Below, in pieces: positions 44,690-53,067 of a stretch of DNA of 64,000 nucleotides. Below the pieces are notes generated by a model. The model was not told the DNA's origin. It did not search any database and saw nothing but the letters and a program-made list of their open reading frames with translations. Each line of letters starts with the position of its first letter. Within the stretch, counting starts at the first letter, position 1. This DNA is from Nonomuraea sp. PA05. GTDB taxonomy: Bacteria > Actinomycetota > Actinomycetes > Streptosporangiales > Streptosporangiaceae. A program made the position numbers and the translations under genes. The stretch covers positions 248,001 through 312,000 of the forward strand of contig NZ_VSEY01000007.1 in NCBI RefSeq assembly GCF_008086045.1, given 5' to 3'.

Positions 44690-45190
44690 ATGGCCGGCGC
44701 GATGCGCAAGATGGCGGTCTACCTCGGTCTCGTGGAGGACGACCGCTACGAGAGGTACGAGGCCTACACCGACGACTACACCTACGACGACGAGGTGCAG
44801 CGGCCCGGCGAGGAGCGTGCCGTGGCGGTCCAGGAGCGCGAGGACGAGCCCGAGGCCGGGGCGCCCGCACCGCGGCCCACCACGACGATCCTGGAACGCC
44901 GCACGACCGATCTGGCCCGCATCACCACCCTGCACCCCCGCACGTACAACGAGGCCCGAACCATCGGAGAGCACTTCCGCGACGGCACCCCGGTCATCAT
45001 GAACCTGACCGAGATGGTTGACAGTGACGCGAAGCGGCTCGTTGATTTCGCGGCAGGTCTGGTCTTTGGCCTACATGGCAGCATTGAACGTGTTACCAAC
45101 AAGGTGTTCCTGTTGTCCCCTGCCAATGTCGAGGTGACTGCCGAGGACAAGGCTCGAATCGCGGAACGCGGGTTCTTCAACCAGAGTTAG
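44690..45190 (+). CDS. sepF: Cell division protein SepF
   Basis: 166 residues: an amphipathic membrane-binding N-terminus ([16 protein letters not shown]), an acidic disordered stretch, and the SepF core ([58 protein letters not shown]). It anchors FtsZ to the membrane by binding its C-terminal tail, in place of FtsA. ATG 44690 matches the usual actinobacterial start; GGAGG is 12 nt upstream. The 138-nt leader shows no gene. Confidence 0.95.
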   Translation: MAGAMRKMAVYLGLVEDDRYERYEAYTDDYTYDDEVQRPGEERAVAVQEREDEPEAGAPAPRPTTTILERRTTDLARITTLHPRTYNEARTIGEHFRDGTPVIMNLTEMVDSDAKRLVDFAAGLVFGLHGSIERVTNKVFLLSPANVEVTAEDKARIAERGFFNQS

Positions 45191-45216
45191 AGTCTCTGTA
45201 TGCCTATCGGACCCAA

Positions 45217-45237
45217 CCCGGTCTCGCCGAGACCGGG
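45217..45237 (+). terminator. Hairpin between sepF and ylmG
   Basis: CCCGGTCTC (45217-45225) and GAGACCGGG (45229-45237) form a perfect 9-bp stem with a GCC loop. Without a U-run it may terminate only part of transcription or protect the sepF message. Confidence 0.65.
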
Positions 45238-45270
45238 CGGGCACATCGGAAGTGGAGGCGCGGCCGGGCC

Positions 45271-45564
45271 GTGGAGATCATCGGTGGGATCTTGGTCGTT
45301 GTCCTGTCTCTGTATTTGGTGCTGCTCATCGGCAGGATGATCTTTGAGACGGTGCAGGCGTTCGCCCGTCAGTGGCGGCCTTCCGGTGTCGTCCTGGTGC
45401 TGGCGGAGGCCACATACACCGCAACTGACCCACCCCTCAAGTTCCTCCGCCGTTTCATTCCTCCGCTCCGGTTGGGTACGGTGGCCTTTGACCTAAGCTT
45501 CACTGTCCTGTTCATCGTGGTTCTGATCTTGATTCAGATCGCCGGTTCCCTCGGCGGGCGATGA
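45271..45564 (+). CDS. YggT/YlmG family membrane protein
   Basis: 97 residues with two TM helices (about 3-25 and 70-92) joined by the family segment VLAEATYTATDPPLKFLRRFIPPL. Family members are found with sepF and divIVA in Gram-positive bacteria and cyanobacteria/chloroplasts and affect division or nucleoid placement. GTG 45271 with GGAGG about 13 nt upstream. Confidence 0.93.
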   Translation: MEIIGGILVVVLSLYLVLLIGRMIFETVQAFARQWRPSGVVLVLAEATYTATDPPLKFLRRFIPPLRLGTVAFDLSFTVLFIVVLILIQIAGSLGGR

Positions 45565-45668
45565 ACGAGCCGGTGAGGCTCCGGTCGTGATCCAACTCGT
45601 GTCCGCGCTGAGGTGATTCGGGTAACCGTCCTCCGGACAGACTCCAAGCGCGCCAAGGAGACCAAAAA

Positions 45669-46547
45669 ATGCCGCTGACGCCCGCTGATGTGCGGAACAA
45701 GCAGTTCAGTACCACCCGGCTCCGGCCGGGCTACGACGAGGAAGAGGTCGACGCCTTCCTCGACGAGGTGGAAGCTGAGCTCGACCGCCTGATCCAAGAG
45801 AACGAGGAGCTCCGCGCCAAGCTGGCCGAGTGCCTGCGTGGGAAGGTGCCGGGCGGCATGAACATGCCCATGGCCTCCGCCCCGGTCCAGGAGCAGCCCA
45901 AGCCCGAGATGATGGCGCCGCCGCAGCCGGAGCCCATGCGGGCCCCCGAGCCGCCGCCGATGCAGCAGCAGCCGCCGGTCCCCGTGGCGATGAGCATGCC
46001 TCCCGCCGAGGACAACATGGACACCGCGGCCCGCGTGCTCGCCCTCGCCCAGCAGACCGCCGACCAGGCGATCTCCGACGCCCGCCGGGAGGCGGACGAG
46101 ACGGTGACCCGCGCCCGGCGCGAGGCCGACGAGATCCTCACCAAGGCCCGCCGCCAGGCCGAGCAGGTCATCGGCGACGCCCGCGCCCGCGCCGAGACGC
46201 TCGAGCGCGACGCCCAGGAGCGGCACCGCCAGGCCATGGGCTCGCTGGTGCAGACCCGTGACGAGCTCGAGCGCAAGGTCGAGGAGCTGCGCAGCTTCGA
46301 GCGCGAGTACCGCAGCAGGCTCAAGCTCTACCTGGAGAACCAGCTCGCCGAGCTGAACGTCTCCGCCGAGGGCAGCGGCGGCTTCCCCGTCATGTCCGGC
46401 GGCCCGCAGGGTCAGGCTCCCGCCATGTCGCACGCCGTGCCTCAGGGTGGCCAGCAGCCTCTCCCCGGTGGTCCGAGCCCGTTCGGCGGCGAGGCTCCGC
46501 AGGGCGCCTTCCCCGGCGGTGACGGTCCGCACAACGACCGCCGGTAG
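45669..46547 (+). CDS. divIVA: Polar growth scaffold DivIVA (Wag31-like)
   Basis: 292 residues: the membrane-binding N-terminal domain (LTPADVRNKQFSTTRLRPGYDEEEVDAFLDEV, cited in parts), a Pro/Met/Gln-rich linker (about 58-115) and a long coiled coil (about 120-235, ARREADETVTRARREADEI) with a Gly/Pro tail. It marks poles and branch sites and recruits cell-wall synthesis in actinomycetes. AAGGAG lies 8 nt before ATG 45669. The gene ends 41 nt before a large membrane protein with Cys/His modules. Confidence 0.95.
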   Translation: MPLTPADVRNKQFSTTRLRPGYDEEEVDAFLDEVEAELDRLIQENEELRAKLAECLRGKVPGGMNMPMASAPVQEQPKPEMMAPPQPEPMRAPEPPPMQQQPPVPVAMSMPPAEDNMDTAARVLALAQQTADQAISDARREADETVTRARREADEILTKARRQAEQVIGDARARAETLERDAQERHRQAMGSLVQTRDELERKVEELRSFEREYRSRLKLYLENQLAELNVSAEGSGGFPVMSGGPQGQAPAMSHAVPQGGQQPLPGGPSPFGGEAPQGAFPGGDGPHNDRR

Positions 46548-46588
46548 AGTAAGGGGTCACTAGGACCTGTCACTCGAAAGAGCCCCCT

Positions 46589-48709
46589 GTGATCCTTATC
46601 AGTGCTGGTTTGGTGCTCGCGGCAGTGGTTCTGCTGATCGCGGGCTTCGTACTGGCGAAGCCGTTCCTGATCATGTGGTCCATCGTGGTCAGCGTGCTGT
46701 CCGCGCTGTTCCTGGTGATCGGGGCTTTCCTGCGGCGGAACGAGCTTTTTCCCGGAGGTGGGCAGGCCGCTGCGCCGGCCACCCCCCCGAAGGGGCTCAT
46801 GCCGTCCGCGCCGCCGTACAACCAGACCGGTCCGATGGTTCACCAGCAGCACACGCCGCCGAGGCCGCAACCCCAGGCGCCTGTCCACGCGCCCCAGCGG
46901 ACGGCGGCGACCGCACCGGCCCCCGTGCCGCGCCGGCCCGCGCCGACCGGCATCTCGCCGGATGCGATCGTGCTGGTGATCCCCGGGCGCAAGCGGTACC
47001 ACGTGCCCGGCTGCAGGCAGCTGATCGGCCGGGATCACGAGGAGCTCACCTACGAGGAGGCACGCGAGGAGGGCTTCACGCCCTGCACCACGTGCCTGCC
47101 GGACGCAGCGCTCGGCGGACGGCAACTGCCGCCTGCCGCCGACCCCGAGCCCGCCGTCACCCCAGGCGCCGTCCCGTCAGGAGCTGGCACCTCAGGAGCC
47201 GGCACCTCAGGCGTCGCCACCTCGGGCACCGCTCCCGCCGCTGACGTTCCCGCGGCGAGCCGGGCCGAGAGCTCCGCGGAGACCCGCGACGTACGTCCGC
47301 CGGTCGCCCCGCCGAAGCCCGACACGAAGGCTTCCACCCCCAGCCCGGAGCCTGCCGCCTCCCACGAGGAGGAAGGCGCCACCGGGTGGTTCGGCCGCCC
47401 CCCTGCCGCCGCTTCAGGCCAGGGCAAGGCCCCCTCGTCCGCCGCCCCCGAGCCCGGCTCGGACGATGAGCGGGCGGACGAGACACAGACTTCCTTCTTC
47501 CGGCCGCCGCCGTTCGCGCGCAAGGCCGGATCCTCCCCCGGCGAGTCCGAAGAGACGGAGACTTCGCCGGGCAACGCCAGACCCGGTCCGGCGGGCGCGA
47601 GGCCCGGTCAGACGGGCGGCCAGACGGGCGGCCAGACGGGCGGCCAGACGGGCGGGAGGCCTGGTCAGACGACTGCCTCGCGTGAGCAGGCCGGTGGTGA
47701 GCCTGGGCAGAGCGGGGCCAAGCCGCCGCAGGCGGGTGGCAAGGCACCGGCTCCTGGTGGAAAGCCGCAGACACCCGGTGACAAGGTCCCCGGTTCGGGT
47801 GGCAAGCCGCAAACGTCCGGTGGTGAGTCGCGGACGTCCGGTGGTGCGTCGGGGATGGCCGGTGAGGCGCGGACCTCCGGGGGTGAGTCGCGGGCGGCCG
47901 GAGACAAGCCCGCGGCTTCCGCGAGCAAGCCGCCGACGCCTGGCGGCAAGCCTCAGGCCACAAGCGGCGAGCCGCCGACCCCTGCTGGTGGCAGGCCTCA
48001 GGCCACGAGCGGCGAGTCGCCGACCCCTGCTGCTGGCAGGCCTCACACCACGAGCGGCGAGCCGACGACCCCTGGTGGCAGACCGCAGAGCCCGAGTGGC
48101 AAGTCTCAGACCTCCGGTGGGCGGCCTGGGTCGGCTGCGGGTGCGGCCGGGAGGCGGGTCGCGGATGACGACGTGTCGGACCCCGACACGGCGCCGCAGC
48201 CGCGGGTGAACGCGGCCGGGATGCCGGTCGAGCCGTCGGGCGGCACGGGCGGTACGGGCGGCAAGCGTCCGTCCGAGGAGCCGTCCTCCGGGGAGACCGT
48301 GGTGCTGCACGAGCGGCCCGCGTCCTCCGCCGAGTCGACGGCCAAGCCCAAGGGGCCGCTGCCTCCGGGCGCCCCGGCCAAGCCGCCGGCCGCCAAGCCC
48401 GCTGCCGCGCCGGCGAAGAGCACGTCCGAGCGTCCGCCCGCGTCCACGGGCGGGGTGGCCAAGGGCGAGCCGCCGAAGGGCAAGGAGAGCGGTGCTGCCG
48501 GCAAGGCCGGTGAGGAGCCGGGCAAGAAGGGCGAGCGGCAGGGGACGGTGAAGGTCATCGTCGGCACCCGCCGCTACCACAGCACCGCCTGCCCGCTGAT
48601 CCGCGGCGCGGGCGAGACCGGGGTGGAGACGATGACGCTGGCCGCGGCTGAGGCGGCCGGGCTGACGAGCTGCTCGGTGTGTCAGCACGACCGCGAGACG
48701 GTCGGCTGA
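46589..48709 (+). CDS. Membrane protein with two Cys/His modules and a long disordered linker
   Basis: 706 residues. Two TM helices at the very N-terminus (about 1-23 and 27-48), then disorder, then a module RYHVPGC...TPCTTC (about 137-172), about 490 residues of Gly/Pro/Ser/Thr/Lys repeats, and a second module RYHSTAC...TSCSVC at the C-terminus (about 661-697). Both modules follow H-x3-C-x(23-26)-C-x2-C with a shared EAxxxG(F/L)T helix, so they look like duplicated zinc-binding units resembling the metal-binding domain of Ada and related short domains. I do not know a function. Its place after divIVA suggests a link to the pole or septum. GTG 46589; ribosome site weak (GAAAGAG). Confidence 0.8.
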   Translation: MILISAGLVLAAVVLLIAGFVLAKPFLIMWSIVVSVLSALFLVIGAFLRRNELFPGGGQAAAPATPPKGLMPSAPPYNQTGPMVHQQHTPPRPQPQAPVHAPQRTAATAPAPVPRRPAPTGISPDAIVLVIPGRKRYHVPGCRQLIGRDHEELTYEEAREEGFTPCTTCLPDAALGGRQLPPAADPEPAVTPGAVPSGAGTSGAGTSGVATSGTAPAADVPAASRAESSAETRDVRPPVAPPKPDTKASTPSPEPAASHEEEGATGWFGRPPAAASGQGKAPSSAAPEPGSDDERADETQTSFFRPPPFARKAGSSPGESEETETSPGNARPGPAGARPGQTGGQTGGQTGGQTGGRPGQTTASREQAGGEPGQSGAKPPQAGGKAPAPGGKPQTPGDKVPGSGGKPQTSGGESRTSGGASGMAGEARTSGGESRAAGDKPAASASKPPTPGGKPQATSGEPPTPAGGRPQATSGESPTPAAGRPHTTSGEPTTPGGRPQSPSGKSQTSGGRPGSAAGAAGRRVADDDVSDPDTAPQPRVNAAGMPVEPSGGTGGTGGKRPSEEPSSGETVVLHERPASSAESTAKPKGPLPPGAPAKPPAAKPAAAPAKSTSERPPASTGGVAKGEPPKGKESGAAGKAGEEPGKKGERQGTVKVIVGTRRYHSTACPLIRGAGETGVETMTLAAAEAAGLTSCSVCQHDRETVG
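47609..47656 (+). repeat. Four 12-bp tandem repeats in the disordered linker gene
   Basis: CAGACGGGCGGC is repeated at 47609, 47621, 47633 and 47645 (last base G in the final copy), encoding GQTG-type units. Longer imperfect repeats of about 27-30 bp (GGRPQATSGESPTP-like) follow at about 47940-48080. Confidence 0.9.
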
Positions 48710-48720
48710 GCGCCGCGCGG

Positions 48721-48995
48721 GTGCGCTTCGGTGTGGACGGAGTGCGGCCCGCGCTGTTCGTTGCGGCGGCGGGTGGCGCGTTGTGGCCGGTCACGGCGCT
48801 GGTGACGGGTGCGTGCTGGTCTGCTTCGTAGCCGTCGTGTTGATGCCCGAGACCCGCCGCCGTGGCCTGGACGCGCCTGTGAGCGAGGTGGCCGGGCCGC
48901 GGCGGGCGCTGTGGGCGGCCGGCGTCGTCATCGTCGTGTCGCCGGTGCCGGTGTATGCGGCCCTGCGCGAGGTGCGGGACGTGACGGACGCGTGA
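48721..48995 (+). pseudogene. Possible frameshifted remnant of an MFS transporter C-terminus
   Basis: Two adjacent frames together read like the end of a major-facilitator protein: frame one (48721-48831) gives PALFVAAAGGALWPVTALV, and from about 48805 another frame gives VLVCFVAVVLMPETRRRGLD, the TM12-PETRGR-type ending, followed by one more hydrophobic stretch. No intact start or ribosome site is seen and no complete domain. This would be a decayed gene fragment; chance GC-rich open frames are the alternative. It fills most of the 366 nt between the 706-residue gene and ileS. Confidence 0.35.
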
Positions 48996-49014
48996 CGCGT
49001 GACGCGTGACGCGT
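48987..49014. repeat. Four 7-bp tandem repeats (GACGCGT)
   Basis: GACGCGT is repeated perfectly at 48987, 48994, 49001 and 49008, immediately before the ileS terminator. Each unit is an ACGCGT palindrome, and the array generates several TGA stops. Confidence 0.9.
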
Positions 49015-49018
49015 GAAC

Positions 49019-49047
49019 GAGGGGCGCACCCGGGAGGTGCGCCCCTC
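49019..49047 (-). terminator. Terminator of ileS
   Basis: GAGGGGCGCACC (49019-49030) and GGTGCGCCCCTC (49036-49047) form a perfect 12-bp stem with a CGGGA loop, about 30 nt beyond the ileS stop on the minus strand. Confidence 0.85.
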
Positions 49048-49052
49048 GGCGA

Positions 49053-49098
49053 TCAGGCGCGGCGGAGCTGGGAGGTCAGGCGCGGCGGAGCTGGAAGG
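49053..49098 (-). repeat. 23-bp tandem duplication covering the ileS stop codon
   Basis: 49053-49075 and 49076-49098 are identical except for one base (G/A). Each copy includes the TCA that is TGA on the minus strand and the codons for the terminal QLRRA. The second copy beyond the stop is not in frame (23 nt), so it is an untranslated duplicate. Confidence 0.9.
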
Positions 49099-52000
49099 TC
49101 AGGCCGAGGTCGGCGTCCGTGTGGGACGGCAGGCCGGCTTCCGCACCCTCCGCGATGGCGGTCGCCAGCACCTCCTCGCCCACCACGTGACCCTCCGCCC
49201 GCAGCGCGGCGGCCAGGTCGTCGGACGTGGCCGTCCACCACAGCTCGATGCGGTCGGTGATCGACAGGCCGGTCGACTTGCGAGCCTCCTGCACCAGGCG
49301 GATGACCTCGCGCAGCAGGCCGGCGCGGCGCAGCTCGTCGGTCAGCTCCAGGTCGAGGGCCACGGTCTCGCCGGTGCCCGTGCCGATGGCGCCCGTCTCG
49401 ACCGCCCAGCCGGAGCGGGGCTGCTCGTTGACGATCACGTCGTCGGGGCCGAGCATGACCTCGCCCAGCTCGTCCGCCTCCACCATGACCGTGGCGCCCG
49501 AGCGCAGGGCTCTGGCGACGCGGGTGGCGTCGGCGGCGGCGACCGCGGCGGCCACGAGCTTGGTCTGCGAGCCGAAGCGCTTGCCCAGGGATCGGAAGTT
49601 GGGCTTGACCGTGTAGGACACGAGGTCGGCGTCGAAGCCGGACATGTCCTCCAGGGCCTGGACGTTCAGCTCGTCGGCCACCAGGCCGCGCAGCTCGTCG
49701 GCCATCGACGGCCAGCCGTGCGCGCCCACCAGGGCCCGCCGCAGCGGCTGGCGGGTCTTGACGCCCGAGGAGGCGCGGGCCGAGCGGCCCAGCTCCACCA
49801 GGCGCCGCACCAGGGCCATCTGGTCCGACAGCGCCGGGTCGAGCAGGTCCTCGCGCACCTCCGGCCAGGAGGCCAGGTGCACGGAGGAGGGCGCGTCGGC
49901 CGGGCGCAGCACGTCCCACAGGTGGTCGGTGACGAACGGCGTGATGGGCGCCATCAGCCGCAGCACCGTCTCCAGGCACTCGTACAGGGTCGCGAACGCG
50001 TCCTGCGAGCCCTGCCAGAAGCGGCGGCGCGAGCGGCGGACGTACCAGTTGGACAGGTCGTCGAGGAAGTCGGCCAGGCGGCGGCCGGCGCGCTGGGTGT
50101 CGTACTCGTCGAACGCCGCCGTGACCTCGGCCACCGTCCGGTGCAGCTCGGCCAGCGCCCAGCGGTCGAGCAGCGGGCGCTGCGCGGCCGGGGTGGCGTC
50201 GGCGAGCATGGCCGGCGACCAGGACTCGGCGTTGGCGTAGAGGGTGAAGAACGACGAGGTGTTCCAGAGCGTCAGCAGGACCTTGCGGACGATCTCCTCC
50301 AGCGTGCCGTGACCCACCCGGCGGGCCGCCCACGGCGAGCCGGAGCAGGCCATGAACCAGCGCAGCGCGTCGGCCCCGTGCTGGTCCATCAGCGGGATCG
50401 GCTCCAGGATGTTGCCCAGGTGCTTGCTCATCTTGCGGCCGTCCTCGGCCAGGATGAGGCCGAGGCAGAGCACGTTCTCGTAGGAGGACTGGCCGAAGAC
50501 GAGCGTGCCGACGGCCATCAGCGAGTAGAACCAGCCGCGCGTCTGGTCGGTGGCCTCGCAGATGAACTGGGCCGGGTAGACGCCCTCGGGCTTGCCGCGC
50601 TCGCCCCACTGGGCGAACGGCATGGAGCCGGAGTCGTACCAGGCGTCGATGACGTCGGGCACGCGCGTGGCGAGCGCGCCGCACGACGGGCAGTCGAAGG
50701 AGACGTCGTCGACGTACGGGCGGTGCGGGTCGAGCGCCGAGACGTCCTGACCGGAGAGCGCGCCCAGCTCCTCCATCGAGCCGACGCACGTCACGTGCGA
50801 CTCGTCCTGCGAGCACACCCACAGCGGCAGCGGCGTGCCCCAGTAGCGCGAGCGCGACAGCGACCAGTCGACGTTGCCGCGCAGCCACTCGCCGAAGCGG
50901 CCCCACTTGATCGTGTCGGGGAACCAGTTGGTCTTCGAGTTCTCCGCCAGCATCTGGTCCTTGACCGCGGTGGTGCGGATGTACCAGGAGGGCAGGGCGT
51001 AGTAGAGCAGCGCCGTGTGGCAGCGCCAGCAGTGCGGGTAGCTGTGCTCGAAGTGGCCGCCCCGGTAGAGCAGGCCGCGCGCCCGCAGGTCCTCGGTCAG
51101 CTCCTCGTCGGCGTCCTTGAAGAACCTCCCGCCGACCATGGGCACGTCGTCGAGGAAGCGGCCGTCGGGGCCGATCGGGTTGACGACCGGCATCTCGTAC
51201 TTCTTGATCACGGCCATGTCGTCGGCGCCGAAGGCGGGCGCCTGGTGGACCAGGCCGGTGCCGTCCTCGACCGTGACGTAGTCGCCGAGCACGACGTAGT
51301 GCGCGCCGGGGATGTCGACCAGGTCGAACGGGCGGGTGTAGGTGGTGTGCTCCAGCTCGCGGCCGGTGAAGCGGGCCACCTCGGTGGCGCCCTCGCCGAG
51401 CACCGACAGCAGGGGCTCGGCCACGACCAGCACCTCGCCGGCGGCGGTGCGGGCCGCGACGTAGGTGACGTCGGGGTGCACGGCGACGGCGGTGTTGGAG
51501 ACCAGCGTCCACGGCGTGGTGGTCCAGATGAGCAGCGCGGCGCCCAGCTCGGCCAGCGGGCCTGAGGTGGCGGGCATGCGGACGTAGACCGACGGGCTGG
51601 AGACGGTCTCGTACGCGCCGGGCTGGCCCAGCTCGTGGTCGGACAGCCCGGTGCCGCAGCGCGGGCAGTAGGGCGTGATCCGGAAGTCGCGGAACAGCAG
51701 CCCCTTGTCGAAGATGACCTTCAGCGACCACCACACGGACTCGACGTAGGACGGGTCCATGGTGCGGTAGGCCTGGGACAGGTCGATCCAGTAGCCCATC
51801 CGCTCGGTCATCTGCTCGAACGCGTCGACGTGCCGCAGCACCGACTCGCGGCACTTGGCGTTGAACTCGGCGATGCCGTACGTCTCGATGTCGCGCTTGC
51901 CGGACAGGCCCAGCTCGCGCTCGACGCCCACCTCGACGGGCAGGCCGTGGCAGTCCCAGCCGGCCTTGCGGGGCACGCTGAAGCCGCGCATCGACTTGTA

Positions 52001-52222
52001 GCGGGGGAAGAGGTCCTTGAAGACGCGCGCCTCGACGTGGTGCACGCCGGGCAGTCCGTTGGCGGTGGGCGGCCCCTCGTAGAAGACCCAGGCGGGGTTG
52101 CCCGCGTTCTGCTCCACGGAGCGCTCGAAGATCTTCCCGTCCCGCCAGCGGTCGAGGACCTCGCGCTCGAGCGCGGGCAGGTCGACCTGCGCGGGAAGAG
52201 AGCGGAATGTTGGGGAAGACAT
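49076..52222 (-). CDS. ileS: Isoleucyl-tRNA synthetase, IleRS2 type with GxHH signature
   Basis: 1048 residues. The order is catalytic Rossmann domain, editing CP1 domain (WTTTPWTLVSNTAVAV), KMSKH loop, anticodon-binding domain and long C-terminal part, the eukaryote-like IleRS2 layout. Class I signature 1, normally HxGH, reads GVHH in PPTANGLPGVHHVEAR, that is, positions 1 and 3 are exchanged; this variant is reported for IleRS2 enzymes with extreme mupirocin resistance. Cys pairs (CPRCG, CWRCH, CPSCG) suggest bound zinc. ATG 52222 has GGAGGT 10 nt upstream, itself part of the T-box leader; a GTG at 52240 is within that site. Confidence 0.96.
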   Translation of the reverse strand: MSSPTFRSLPAQVDLPALEREVLDRWRDGKIFERSVEQNAGNPAWVFYEGPPTANGLPGVHHVEARVFKDLFPRYKSMRGFSVPRKAGWDCHGLPVEVGVERELGLSGKRDIETYGIAEFNAKCRESVLRHVDAFEQMTERMGYWIDLSQAYRTMDPSYVESVWWSLKVIFDKGLLFRDFRITPYCPRCGTGLSDHELGQPGAYETVSSPSVYVRMPATSGPLAELGAALLIWTTTPWTLVSNTAVAVHPDVTYVAARTAAGEVLVVAEPLLSVLGEGATEVARFTGRELEHTTYTRPFDLVDIPGAHYVVLGDYVTVEDGTGLVHQAPAFGADDMAVIKKYEMPVVNPIGPDGRFLDDVPMVGGRFFKDADEELTEDLRARGLLYRGGHFEHSYPHCWRCHTALLYYALPSWYIRTTAVKDQMLAENSKTNWFPDTIKWGRFGEWLRGNVDWSLSRSRYWGTPLPLWVCSQDESHVTCVGSMEELGALSGQDVSALDPHRPYVDDVSFDCPSCGALATRVPDVIDAWYDSGSMPFAQWGERGKPEGVYPAQFICEATDQTRGWFYSLMAVGTLVFGQSSYENVLCLGLILAEDGRKMSKHLGNILEPIPLMDQHGADALRWFMACSGSPWAARRVGHGTLEEIVRKVLLTLWNTSSFFTLYANAESWSPAMLADATPAAQRPLLDRWALAELHRTVAEVTAAFDEYDTQRAGRRLADFLDDLSNWYVRRSRRRFWQGSQDAFATLYECLETVLRLMAPITPFVTDHLWDVLRPADAPSSVHLASWPEVREDLLDPALSDQMALVRRLVELGRSARASSGVKTRQPLRRALVGAHGWPSMADELRGLVADELNVQALEDMSGFDADLVSYTVKPNFRSLGKRFGSQTKLVAAAVAAADATRVARALRSGATVMVEADELGEVMLGPDDVIVNEQPRSGWAVETGAIGTGTGETVALDLELTDELRRAGLLREVIRLVQEARKSTGLSITDRIELWWTATSDDLAAALRAEGHVVGEEVLATAIAEGAEAGLPSHTDADLGLTFQLRRA

Positions 52223-52232
52223 CTCGGGCGGG

Positions 52233-52432
52233 ACCTCCACGCTTGATCGGCCGGTTGGCTGGACGCGTGAAGGGACGAAGCCTGGCGGCTCCGCGGTACC
52301 ACCCTTCTTGACCCCGCGGGCGGGGCCCTCTTCATTGAGTCTGCTGCCGGTTCTAATGAGCTCGGGAGAGCCGTTCTTCCGGCGGCTCCGGGGTGATATC
52401 CCTCACAGTCGGGCCCCATCAACGCCTTGCAG
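52233..52432 (-). promoter_or_regulatory. T-box riboswitch controlling ileS
   Basis: The minus strand carries AGGGTGGTACCGCGG (52305-52291), the T-box sequence that binds the tRNA acceptor end. About 90 nt upstream lies a hairpin region (GGCG...CGCC, about 52425-52377) with GATATCACC; the isoleucine codon ATC at 52397-52395 followed by A is the likely specifier. The short stem I and the closeness of the T-box to GGAGGT (52238-52233) fit the actinobacterial translational class, where uncharged tRNA-Ile frees the ribosome site. TATGGT (52444-52439) may be the -10. Confidence 0.9.
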
Positions 52433-52444
52433 TCTCAAACCATA

Positions 52445-52607
52445 ACGCAGAGTGGGGGCGGAGGCTTCCTTGTTTTCCTGGTGGCGGCATCCCGCGCCGG
52501 TACGCAAGTCGTAAACGGCGCAAAGTTGTGGGAATGGACACCCCCGGGGAGGAGTTGAATGCGCGGGGCGGGATAGTACGGGGGAGGTAAACCATCCGGC
52601 GGGTCGT
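52445..52607. other. Divergent gap between the ileS leader and the traR promoter
   Basis: No supportable gene. A short plus-strand frame (52534-52590, 18 residues) exists but has no proper ribosome site. The -35 region of the ileS promoter would lie here; no close TTGACA match was found. Confidence 0.5.
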
Positions 52608-52636
52608 TTGCCGTTCCGTTATGAGGATCCTAAGCT
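52608..52636 (+). promoter_or_regulatory. Promoter of the traR-lspA-rluD operon
   Basis: TTGCCG (52608-52613) and TAAGCT (52631-52636) with 17-nt spacing; start near 52643, giving a leader of about 35 nt with GGAGG before the first gene. Confidence 0.55.
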
Positions 52637-52677
52637 GCCCGCACCATTCACGGCCTTGATCAGCAATGGAGGCAGCC

Positions 52678-53067
52678 ATGGCGGCAGTCACGCAGACCGC
52701 TACACCGTCGATGTGGTCGGACGAGGAGCTGGCCGAGGTACGCGGCAGCCTCCAGAAGGAGATCGACGAGCTCGAGGCGGACATCCACCGTCACGAGTCG
52801 GAGATAGCCTCTGGAGACGTGACCCAGGGCGCGGGCGACGACCAGGCGGACGCCGGCGCCAAGACGTACGAGCGCGAACGCGAGATCGCCCTTACCCTTA
52901 ATGCGCGCGATCTGGTCGCGCAGAACGAACGTGCGATCGCCAGGATCGACGCAGGGACCTACGGAGTGTGCGAATCGTGCCACAAGCCGATCGGCAAGGA
53001 ACGCCTCCAAGCGTTCCCGAGGGCGACGCTGTGCGTGGCCTGCAAGCAGAAGGAGGAGCGCCGGTAA
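52678..53067 (+). CDS. DksA/TraR-family C4 zinc-finger protein
   Basis: 129 residues: an N-terminal coiled coil with acidic residues at the hairpin tip (SGDVTQGAGDDQADAG) and a C-terminal C4 zinc finger CESCHKPIGKER...CVACK. DksA relatives enter the RNA polymerase secondary channel; in actinobacteria this DksA/TraR family is common and functions vary. ATG 52678 has GGAGG 5 nt upstream; ATG 52666 in frame lies partly in that site. It overlaps the lspA start region. Confidence 0.92.
   Translation: MAAVTQTATPSMWSDEELAEVRGSLQKEIDELEADIHRHESEIASGDVTQGAGDDQADAGAKTYEREREIALTLNARDLVAQNERAIARIDAGTYGVCESCHKPIGKERLQAFPRATLCVACKQKEERR

Noticed and set aside
47609..47656. Regular short repeats considered as a CRISPR array
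   Set aside because: Units are contiguous 12-bp repeats in a coding frame with no spacers; other repeats in the window (4813-4910, 34595-34699, 48987-49014) likewise have no spacers and no cas genes.
47414..48688. 424-codon minus-strand frame opposite the disordered linker
   Set aside because: It is the complement of the Gly/Pro/Ser repeat region; Arg/Leu/Gly repeats mirror the plus-strand repeats.
49013..51565. 850-codon plus-strand frame opposite ileS
   Set aside because: Antisense of a clear aminoacyl-tRNA synthetase with no recognisable motif.
52534..52590. 18-residue frame upstream of the traR gene
   Set aside because: No suitable ribosome site or leaderless -10, and no attenuator-like structure follows.
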